From assembly GCA_013152795.1 (NCBI GenBank), contig JAADFS010000155.1, positions 1-7,534 of the forward strand: 7,534 nt of DNA, written 5' to 3'. The notes beneath the pieces are model-generated. The model did not search any database. It worked only from the letters and a program-made list of their open reading frames with translations, and was not told the origin of the DNA. Shown piece by piece: positions 1 to 5,096 of this stretch; the first letter of the stretch is position 1; every line of letters begins with the position of its first letter. The stretch comes from Deferribacteres bacterium. GTDB lineage: Bacteria > Nitrospirota > Thermodesulfovibrionia > UBA6902. The position numbers and the translations under genes are program-made.

Positions 1-188
1 CAGGCAATACCGTGCTTCTCGTTGAGCATAACCCGGATGTAATAAAAAGCGCCGACCGGATCATAGACCTCGGCCCTGAGGGCGGAGACAACGGCGGATA
101 CATAGTGGCCGAGGGGACACCTGAAGAAATAGTAAGGCATAAAGGATCCCTCACGGGCCGGTATCTGAGGGAGTATCTTAACATTTAA
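1..188 (+). CDS. uvrA: UvrA, excinuclease ABC subunit A (C-terminal end only)
   Basis: The reading frame beginning at base 3 gives 61 residues and a TAA at 186-188; the gene runs in from outside the window. The translation contains LLVEHNPDVIKSADRIIDLG, then PEGGDNGG and VAEGTPEEI. This is the characteristic end of the second ABC ATPase domain of UvrA: the H-loop histidine in EHN, followed by the UvrA-specific DLGPEGG and GTPEE stretch. UvrA is the cytoplasmic damage-recognition ATPase of nucleotide excision repair and works with UvrB and UvrC. Only about the last 6% of a usual ~940-residue protein is visible, so nothing can be said about its promoter, zinc fingers or Walker motifs. No rho-independent terminator is visible after the stop. 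Confidence 0.95.
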   Translation, partial: GNTVLLVEHNPDVIKSADRIIDLGPEGGDNGGYIVAEGTPEEIVRHKGSLTGRYLREYLNI

Positions 189-272
189 TGTGGCATAAGA
201 TTCCCACGTTAAAGTTTTTTCCGCATTACCCCGATAAAACAATGAAAAAGATTTGTTAGCAGGGCCGGGGAT

Positions 273-641
273 ATGACAGAACAGAAAAAGATACTCCTCA
301 TAGACGATAACCGGGCGATTTTAAGGGCGATGAAACAATTGCTGACAGGTGAAGGATACCTGGTTTTTGCAACAAGCAACTGTGAGGCCGCCATACGCAT
401 AGCAGCCGAGGAACAACCGGACCTTGTAATCAGTGACGTGGACATGCCTGACATGGACGGCGGGGAGGTGGCCGCAAGGCTGAAGGAATCCCCGAAGACA
501 AGACATATTAAGGTTATCTTCCTGACGAGCATGGTTATGCAGGACGAGGCGGCGGCAGCCGGCGGCGGAAAGAATGTCTATATTTCGAAAATGGCTGAAC
601 ATGCCGAGATCCTTGCAGAGATCCGCAACCAGTTGCCGTAA
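273..641 (+). CDS. Single-domain response regulator (CheY-like receiver)
   Basis: The protein has 122 residues, the length of a bare receiver domain with no output domain. The phosphorylation site is complete: acidic pair Asp11-Asp12 in LLIDDN, phospho-acceptor Asp55 in VISDVDMPDMDG, Thr85 in VIFLTS, and the conserved Lys106 in YISKM. It should accept phosphate from a histidine kinase in the cytoplasm and act by protein contact, like CheY, Spo0F or DivK, rather than by binding DNA. An alanine/glycine-rich run at residues 92-99 replaces the usual alpha4-side loop. A G-rich stretch (GGGG at 267-270) lies just before the ATG as a short-spaced, weak ribosome site. No kinase gene is in the window, so its pathway cannot be named. 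The family call is firm; the role is unknown. Confidence 0.93.
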   Translation: MTEQKKILLIDDNRAILRAMKQLLTGEGYLVFATSNCEAAIRIAAEEQPDLVISDVDMPDMDGGEVAARLKESPKTRHIKVIFLTSMVMQDEAAAAGGGKNVYISKMAEHAEILAEIRNQLP

Positions 642-648
642 GATAACT

Positions 649-678
649 TTGATGCTCTTCTGATATAATCTCTATAAT
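649..678 (+). promoter_or_regulatory. Predicted sigma-70 promoter for the TSUP exporter gene
   Basis: A TTGATG hexamer (649-654) lies 18 nt before a perfect TATAAT (673-678). A second perfect TATAAT at 664-669 is preceded by TGA, giving an extended -10 element TGATATAAT (661-669). Either could start a transcript with a short leader before the TTG start at 719. The site lies just after the response-regulator stop, so the exporter can be transcribed separately from it. Prediction is from sequence only. Confidence 0.5.
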
Positions 679-718
679 CTTTGTTGAATTGTCGAGTCAA
701 CTCCCCGGAGGCGTTGTT

Positions 719-1477
719 TTGGATCTGGTTACATCTCCGTTTTTTCTGGCGGGCCTGTTCTTTGTCGTGGCGCTTGTTTATTCCTCGGTAGGGCTGGGGG
801 GAGGCTCGGCCTATACTGCATTGATGGCCATCTTCGGGGTAAACGCACTGGCGATACCCATGGTTTCCCTGTCACTGAACGTGCTTGTCACCTCGGTTGG
901 AAGCCTGAACTTTATACGGAACAAACATGCCAGGATAAGACTTGTTCTGCCGTTTCTCGTGTCTTCAATACCCATGGCGTACCTGGGAGGTTCGCTTCAG
1001 TTGCCAAAAAAAGTGTTCTACTGGATACTGTTGATATCCCTGGTCTTCGTGGCGCTGCGCATCTACATCTGGCATGACACGGCGGTCAAGCTGAATATCA
1101 GCCGGAACGGCAAAATAATGATTTCACTTCTCGCCGGTTCAATTCTCGGTCTGGTTGCGGGCATAGTCGGTATCGGCGGCGGCATTTACCTCATCCCGTT
1201 GATAATCATCTTAGGCCTGGGCACGGAGAAGGAGGCCGCAGCATGTGGAGCCATATTTATCTGGCTCAATTCATTCTCCGGGCTGCTGTCCCGCTTTCAG
1301 CACAATTCCATTAATCTGACGGATTATATCCCCCTGATGGCGGCGGTCTTGGCAGGCGGCGCACTGGGTTCGTTCATAGGTTCGTTCAGGCTGTCACCAA
1401 GGACGATGGAGAAAATCCTGGGGGCGGTGATCATAGCGGCGATCATTCTCCTGTCCAGAAGGGTCATAATGTCTTGA
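719..1477 (+). CDS. TSUP-family (TauE/SafE) membrane transporter
   Basis: The protein is very hydrophobic, about 252 residues, with seven to eight predicted membrane segments in two homologous halves. Each half opens with the glycine-rich TSUP signature: SSVGLGGGSAY near residue 22 and AGIVGIGGGIYLIP near residue 160. This is the TauE/SafE family (4-toluene sulfonate uptake permease fold), whose known members export sulfite, sulfoacetate or related organosulfur anions across the inner membrane. The substrate here cannot be read from sequence. I chose TTG at 719 because GGAGG (707-711) sits 7 nt before it. An in-frame TTG at 689 would add ten residues but has no ribosome site. A promoter with two TATAAT boxes lies just upstream. 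No sulfur-metabolism gene is adjacent. Confidence 0.86.
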   Translation: MDLVTSPFFLAGLFFVVALVYSSVGLGGGSAYTALMAIFGVNALAIPMVSLSLNVLVTSVGSLNFIRNKHARIRLVLPFLVSSIPMAYLGGSLQLPKKVFYWILLISLVFVALRIYIWHDTAVKLNISRNGKIMISLLAGSILGLVAGIVGIGGGIYLIPLIIILGLGTEKEAAACGAIFIWLNSFSGLLSRFQHNSINLTDYIPLMAAVLAGGALGSFIGSFRLSPRTMEKILGAVIIAAIILLSRRVIMS

Positions 1478-1580
1478 AAATTTCACGGCACAAAGAAGTT
1501 TATGTCATAATATCAATAATAAATTTCAATGCTGCAACAACGGCCGGGATGGACGAGGCCGCGCCGGCGGTAATTCGGTA

Positions 1581-1593
1581 AGGAGGACGGGAG
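1581..1593 (+). promoter_or_regulatory. Ribosome binding site supporting a GTG start
   Basis: AGGAGG (1581-1586) is followed by GGGAG (1589-1593), 14 and 7 nt before the GTG at 1601. The second core has normal spacing and supports GTG over the in-frame ATG at 1622, which has no good Shine-Dalgarno. Confidence 0.55.
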
Positions 1594-1600
1594 CACAACG

Positions 1601-2122
1601 GTGCGCAACAGGGTCTTAAAAATGATTTTCCGCCTGCTTAAGGCAGGGGCGCTTGCAGTCGTTTTATTCATCATCTCGTTAACCCTGATCTATTTCCTGA
1701 TCCCGAAGGTGGTGGATGTCCAGGAGATACAGAAATATCCGGGCGCTTTCAAGGGCAGGATCGGGGTGTTGGGCGAGGTATATTCCATTAATGAAGACTC
1801 TTCGTCCTTTCTGCTTCTGGACTGCGAAAAGAAAATCCCCTGTGTGACCATACCAGTGGTCTATAACGGACGGATCCCCGGGGTGACGAGCGAGATCATT
1901 GTTTACGGCAGAATAAGGCGTGCAAAGGGAAGCGGATTTATAGAAACATTCGAGGCTGAAAGGATTTACGCACGCAGGGATGATTTCACGGGGAATCTGT
2001 TTTATTCAACAAGAAAAAAAATAAGACACATGGTCAGGGAGTTCAGGAGGCTGCTGTATTCACACTGCAGTGTATGCCTTGCGATCAAAAAGAAACTGAT
2101 GCCCGACACCATCATCCGCTGA
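1601..2122 (+). CDS. Single-pass membrane protein with CcmE-like OB-fold domain
   Basis: The protein has 173 residues and a GTG start. A basic N-terminus and one membrane helix (about residues 13-34) are followed by a beta-rich domain (about 40-123). Its pattern resembles the OB fold of cytochrome c maturation protein CcmE and related nucleic-acid-binding-fold proteins: a KGRIGVLGEV strand, a FLLLD strand, VVYNGRIPG and IIVYGRIRR. The domain would face the periplasm. The CcmE haem-binding histidine is not seen and no ccm gene is nearby, so I do not call it CcmE. Cys75 and Cys81 lie in the OB domain. The basic C-terminal tail ends with a CxxC pair (Cys156, Cys159), which could bind metal or form a disulfide. 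The molecular function is unknown. The gene stands alone before a convergent neighbour. Confidence 0.7.
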   Translation: MRNRVLKMIFRLLKAGALAVVLFIISLTLIYFLIPKVVDVQEIQKYPGAFKGRIGVLGEVYSINEDSSSFLLLDCEKKIPCVTIPVVYNGRIPGVTSEIIVYGRIRRAKGSGFIETFEAERIYARRDDFTGNLFYSTRKKIRHMVREFRRLLYSHCSVCLAIKKKLMPDTIIR

Positions 2123-2142
2123 ATCCGCCCCCTGCGCCCTTA

Positions 2143-2163
2143 ACTTTGAACTCCGAACCCTGT
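2143..2163. repeat. Three degenerate heptamers
   Basis: ACTTTGA, ACTCCGA and ACCCTGT follow one another without gaps. This looks like the decayed remnant of a short-period (7-nt) tandem repeat in the convergent intergenic gap. It is short and imperfect, so chance is possible. Confidence 0.3.
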
Positions 2164-2219
2164 TCCCCGCAACTCTTCCTGCATATTTACCTTACAGTGG
2201 CATAAAGATATCGCCAGCG

Positions 2220-2384
2220 GGCAAGGGAGGCTGCCGGAAAAGCTTTATCTGCGATACCTTCAGGAAATATTCTGCACAGCATATTGACGTCCTTTTGAAC
2301 CTCACTCTCCGTTACTTCCTGCAATAAAAACTTATTTCCAATATCCCATCGCTTTATAAAGGTTTTACGGCAGCCTCCCTTGCC
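2220..2384. mobile_element. 165-bp foldback element with terminal inverted repeats (MITE-like)
   Basis: The left end GGCAAGGGAGGCTGCCG (2220-2236) is an exact 17-nt inverted copy of 2368-2384. Complementarity continues inward: 27 of the first 29 positions pair (2220-2248 against 2356-2384), and a GCGAT/ATCGC match follows after a small gap. In the middle, GGAAATA (2263-2269) and TATTTCC (2333-2339) also pair, so most of the element can fold back on itself. It has no ORF of note and lies between two convergent genes. The size, long inverted ends and absence of coding fit a miniature inverted-repeat transposable element. I could not define a convincing target-site duplication. The alternative is a large bidirectional transcript-end structure, but a loop of over 90 nt and the lack of a T-run argue against a simple terminator. 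Confidence 0.6.
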
Positions 2385-2411
2385 GGTTTATACAACATTA
2401 AGGTTAAGGGT

Positions 2412-4247
2412 TCAGAACACCACTTTGATCGTCTGCTTCCCGTGCAGGCCGATGGATTTTATGTTTTTCAGCACCCTGGCCGATTCTCCCTCACCCACCC
2501 TGACAGTATAGGTGCCTTCCCTGAAGACCTTGGGGCGGTAGGATGTGCCGTTGATACGGATTGTATAAACTATCTCACCGGTGGATTCATCAATGACCTG
2601 AATGACAGGGTTGACCACGCCGCTGACCTCAATGGCGGGCAGGTATGAGACGGCCTTTCGCCCGTAGTTGTCCTCCTGAGTGATGGTGATGGGCCAGCCC
2701 GGGCACTGCTTTGCATCTTTACTGGAGACATCCACAAACCTGGGCCAGCACTCCATGGTAATGGTGCGGGTCTTCTTGTTGAACCGCACGAGGCCGTAAC
2801 CGTCGGCCCCCCGCCGCGGGTCTGCGGGGTCGACCTTGTGCGACAGCGGCTGGAGGTCCTTCGACGGATTGTAGTATGCATACATGGTGATCCTGTTGCC
2901 GAAGCCGTCGCGGTAGCGTCCCAGTTTGTCCAGAACCCCGTCTATCTTCTGCACGGGTTCATCCGGAGGGTTCCAGTACCGGGGCCAGAAATTAACGATC
3001 GACGGCACGCAGAAAGACCAGCCCGCATCATCCCAGTCGTCGATGCCGTAGTGAATCACGGTGGCAAGGTGGCGGTCTCCGGCTATGTGCAGGGCGAACG
3101 CCTTGCGGATTTCCCTCAGGGCCTCGTCGCGTTTCCAGGGGGGCCAGCCGTTGGAATCATAGTCGCGTTCCAAGTCGCCCTCCCGGCTGTACTGGGCATT
3201 CGCAAAGATGGTCTGCGAGAGCACGACCTTCATGTCCGCCCCCCTCCAGTCCGCGGCCCAGTCCCTGAGGAATTTCATCTGTCTCTTGCCGAGAAGCTCG
3301 GGCCCCCCGACATTGCAGGCATTGGGTTTTTCAGGAATCGTGTCCGGCTGGATGCAGGTCGGCCGGGATTTGAACTTGCGGTCTTCGAGAATCGCAAAGT
3401 CCACGCGCCCGACGGTAAGGCGCGTGTAATAGACCCCGATGCCCTGCTTTACGGGTGTGGGGTCATACGGGTCGGGCAGGTGGCTCGTCTGTGCGCGCTG
3501 CACCTCATTGACATACTCCGGAGGCATGATATACCCGCCCTCCATGGGATTGAGGCTGTATTTCAATCTCCGCCCGCCCTCTCCCCAGAGATTGCCCTGG
3601 CCCACGTCGTGGTCGTCGGGAATGGTGACGGTGGGCCGGTCCCTGATGATCTCCCCGAACTGGCGCCCGAACAGCAGCCACGCATAGAGGTGGTTGTCAT
3701 GGTCGTACACCTGGTCCCCTGAAAAAAAGAGCAGGTCAGGGTCCTGGTACTTGATGTTGCGTATTATATCCGGCTTCATGCGGCGGTCTTTATTGGAATT
3801 GCCGGTAAAGGCGGCTACCACGATCTCCTCCTTGTCCACGGGGTCGCGGCGGATGGTCCCTGTAAAATAGGCGTTTTTACCGTGGGCCACGCGGTACCTG
3901 TAGTCCCTGGTCGAGTCCCAGTTTTCGATGCGGAAAGGAGCGGTCCAGCCCTGTTCGATCACCTGTGTCTCGGCAATCTTTGTCCACCTGCCGTTTTTCA
4001 TGATCTCCAGGCGCACTGTTCTGTCTTGATCCTCCTTAAGCGGATAAAGCTGGGCGGTAAGCTTCAGTATATTGTTCTGAACCGTGTAAAGGGCAAAGCA
4101 GATCACCTTGTCATCCGGAACATCCGGAATCCTCAGGACTTCCGCTTTTTCAGCCTTTTCTTCTCGCGGCACCTCCACGTTCGTGCTGCAATTCAGCAGC
4201 ATCAGCGCAAGCAGGCATAACATGGGTGCTCTCCGGAACAGTTTCAT
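2412..4247 (-). CDS. PhoD-like metallophosphatase, predicted lipoprotein
   Basis: The protein has 611 residues. An N-terminal basic-hydrophobic signal ends at Cys20 (LMLLNC), a probable though atypical lipobox. A beta-sandwich N-domain spans about 45-135 and is followed by the metallophosphatase domain of the alkaline phosphatase D/PhoD type. Its visible metal-site motifs are GDQVYD (177-182), PDDHDVGQGN (210-219), LEDRKF (287-292) and AGDRHLAT (389-396). Such enzymes hydrolyse phosphomonoesters or phosphodiesters outside the inner membrane, usually with Fe/Ca-type metal centres. The substrate here is unknown. After about residue 535 comes an extra beta-rich C-terminal module with the pattern GEIVYTIRINGTSYRPKVF and GTYTVRVGEG. 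A strong ribosome site (GGAGGAGA, complement of 4251-4258) precedes the ATG. The gene is monocistronic in view, convergent with the OB-fold gene and divergent from the redox operon. No Pho-box is recognised. Confidence 0.88.
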   Translation of the reverse strand: MKLFRRAPMLCLLALMLLNCSTNVEVPREEKAEKAEVLRIPDVPDDKVICFALYTVQNNILKLTAQLYPLKEDQDRTVRLEIMKNGRWTKIAETQVIEQGWTAPFRIENWDSTRDYRYRVAHGKNAYFTGTIRRDPVDKEEIVVAAFTGNSNKDRRMKPDIIRNIKYQDPDLLFFSGDQVYDHDNHLYAWLLFGRQFGEIIRDRPTVTIPDDHDVGQGNLWGEGGRRLKYSLNPMEGGYIMPPEYVNEVQRAQTSHLPDPYDPTPVKQGIGVYYTRLTVGRVDFAILEDRKFKSRPTCIQPDTIPEKPNACNVGGPELLGKRQMKFLRDWAADWRGADMKVVLSQTIFANAQYSREGDLERDYDSNGWPPWKRDEALREIRKAFALHIAGDRHLATVIHYGIDDWDDAGWSFCVPSIVNFWPRYWNPPDEPVQKIDGVLDKLGRYRDGFGNRITMYAYYNPSKDLQPLSHKVDPADPRRGADGYGLVRFNKKTRTITMECWPRFVDVSSKDAKQCPGWPITITQEDNYGRKAVSYLPAIEVSGVVNPVIQVIDESTGEIVYTIRINGTSYRPKVFREGTYTVRVGEGESARVLKNIKSIGLHGKQTIKVVF

Positions 4248-4269
4248 GTTTCTCCTCCCGATCCCATCT

Positions 4270-4298
4270 ATTTTAGTACAAGCGTGTTATTTTATAAA
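4270..4298 (-). promoter_or_regulatory. Predicted sigma-70 promoter for the metallophosphatase gene
   Basis: Read on the minus strand, TTTATA (4298-4293; four of six to TTGACA) is 17 nt before TAAAAT (4275-4270; five of six to TATAAT). This leaves a leader of about 15-20 nt before the ATG at 4247. The stretch is A/T-rich, so a chance match is possible. Confidence 0.4.
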
Positions 4299-4326
4299 CA
4301 GAGGCTGCCTTTCACTCCCGCAGGTT

Positions 4327-4359
4327 TTGCCTGAAAATTTCTCCTGTTTTGGTTATAAT
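4327..4359 (+). promoter_or_regulatory. Predicted promoter upstream of the Aio-like operon
   Basis: A perfect TATAAT sits at 4354-4359. The -35 side is weak: TTGCCT at 4327-4332 leaves an over-long 21-nt spacer, and CTGAAA at 4331-4336 is correctly spaced but poorly matched. A start near 4366 would put the strong hairpin at 4403-4453 inside the leader of the redox operon. The weak -35 suggests activator dependence, which is inference. Confidence 0.4.
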
Positions 4360-4365
4360 TTAATA

Positions 4366-4453
4366 CGGTCACTTTAACCCTGTAATTTCCTGCAGGTTCT
4401 TGAAGCCCGGTTGATCAACGGACGTATCCGCCGTTGATCAATCGGGCTTTTTT
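4366..4453 (+). ncRNA. Candidate short RNA or operon leader ending at the terminator
   Basis: The stretch between the TATAAT box (4354-4359) and the end of the terminator T-run is about 88 nt and has no convincing ORF. A small possible hairpin, AACCCTG with CAGGTT around CCTGCAGG (4377-4400), precedes the terminator stem. I do not recognise a known riboswitch or sRNA family. This is offered as a candidate only; whether it is an independent RNA or an attenuated leader cannot be told from sequence. Confidence 0.3.
4403..4453 (+). terminator. Strong rho-independent terminator in the leader region
   Basis: A 19-bp stem (4403-4421 with 4431-4449), all Watson-Crick except one G-U pair, has a 9-nt loop and is followed by six T (4448-4453). 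The minus-strand exit has no T-run, so it acts on plus-strand transcripts. No plus-strand gene precedes it: the upstream gene is divergent and starts at 4247. It therefore ends either a short RNA started near 4366 or acts as an attenuator ahead of the AioB-like gene at 4542. Confidence 0.85.
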
Positions 4454-4476
4454 GTTTCTGTGCAAGAGGAATAGAC

Positions 4477-4524
4477 ATGACCGGCTCTGTACGGAGCCGT
4501 AATTCAGCCTATCGGCAATATTAA
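4477..4524 (+). CDS. Possible 15-residue leader peptide
   Basis: An ATG at 4477 opens a 15-codon ORF (MTGSVRSRNSAYRQY) that ends in TAA, 17 nt before the AioB-like start. AGAGGA (4465-4470) sits 6 nt ahead, a good ribosome site. Its codons overlap the 6-bp hairpin at 4482-4499. Position and ribosome site suggest possible translational control of the operon, but an ORF this short can arise by chance. Residues are not enriched for any amino acid known from attenuation peptides, apart from three arginines. Confidence 0.25.
   Translation: MTGSVRSRNSAYRQY
4482..4499 (+). repeat. Small inverted repeat (hairpin or operator)
   Basis: CGGCTC (4482-4487) and GAGCCG (4494-4499) are exact inverted copies around a 6-nt centre, about 43 nt before the AioB-like ATG. 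No T-run follows, so this is not a terminator. It may be a leader hairpin or a protein-binding site. Confidence 0.4.
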
Positions 4525-4541
4525 CAAAGGGGGGAAGTGCA

Positions 4542-5093
4542 ATGAGTAATGTCAAAGAGAAGGATTTCCCGGCAGTTGATGGATGCATGAGCCGGCGCAG
4601 GCTTCTTAAGGCCGCCGGCTGTGCGGGCGCTGCAGCCCTGCTCGCCGGGGGCCTGGCGTCAAAGGCGGAGGCCGGGCTTTCAGGGGCGAAGACCTATCCG
4701 CAGGTGAAGGTTGCCAACATGAGGGACCTGCGGACAGGGAGGCCGGTGAAATTCGACTATCCGCTGGTGGGGAGGAAGAATATCCACCTCGGGTGCAGTG
4801 TGGAGGGCGGAGTAGGGCCGAACAGGAGCATAGTGGCCTACAGCATGTTCTGCAGCCACCTTGGGTGCAGTGTTGAGATGCAGTGGGAATCCGGCATGCT
4901 TGTATGCGAGTGCCACCAGTCGGTCTATGACCCGGGACAGAGCGGAAGGGTGATGGAAGGACCTGCACCGACCAGCCTGCCGATGGTGAACCTGGATATC
5001 GACGCTTCCACCGGCGATATCTATGCAGTGGGTGTCGCGGGGCTTATTTACGGCCTGAGGAACAATCTTCTGGACGGAGAGGAGGTAAGATAG
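4542..5093 (+). CDS. Rieske [2Fe-2S] subunit, arsenite oxidase small-subunit (AioB) type
   Basis: The protein has 183 residues. A twin-arginine signal (SRRRLLK, 17-23, then an Ala/Gly-rich stretch to about 44) sends the folded protein to the periplasm. The Rieske ligands are Cys104-x-His106 and Cys122-x2-His125, separated by 15 residues as in AioB. Cys109 and Cys124 can form the stabilising disulfide. Family-specific stretches GGVGPN (89-94), IVAYS (97-101) and VGVAGLIYG near the C-terminus closely match arsenite oxidase small subunits as I remember them, not the bc1-complex Rieske. It should carry electrons from the molybdenum subunit to a cytochrome c or azurin-like carrier. A G-run (4529-4534) lies 7 nt before the ATG. 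It is in an operon with the large subunit, with 3 nt between the genes and small subunit first, as in aioBA. Confidence 0.92.
   Translation: MSNVKEKDFPAVDGCMSRRRLLKAAGCAGAAALLAGGLASKAEAGLSGAKTYPQVKVANMRDLRTGRPVKFDYPLVGRKNIHLGCSVEGGVGPNRSIVAYSMFCSHLGCSVEMQWESGMLVCECHQSVYDPGQSGRVMEGPAPTSLPMVNLDIDASTGDIYAVGVAGLIYGLRNNLLDGEEVR
5081..5085 (+). promoter_or_regulatory. Ribosome binding site for the large subunit inside the Rieske gene
   Basis: GGAGG within the last codons of the Rieske gene lies 11 nt before the ATG at 5097. The Rieske stop (5091-5093) falls between them, so translation of the two subunits is likely coupled. Confidence 0.6.
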
Positions 5094-5096
5094 AAA

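Noticed and set aside
188..259. A 23-codon ORF whose ATG overlaps the uvrA stop (TAATG)
   Set aside because: The overlap resembles translational coupling, but the peptide has no recognisable feature and the length is within chance expectation.
689..718. Ten-residue longer start for the TSUP transporter at TTG 689
   Set aside because: No ribosome site precedes it, while GGAGG lies 7 nt before the TTG at 719.
2220..2384. Bidirectional rho-independent terminator for the convergent genes
   Set aside because: The arms are separated by over 90 nt and no T-run follows either arm, so the MITE-like reading fits better, although a role in ending transcripts is not excluded.
2838..3722. A 294-codon plus-strand ORF opposite the phosphatase gene
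   Set aside because: It lies wholly inside the minus-strand gene with complete catalytic motifs, has no recognisable domain, and is an antisense shadow of high-GC codons.
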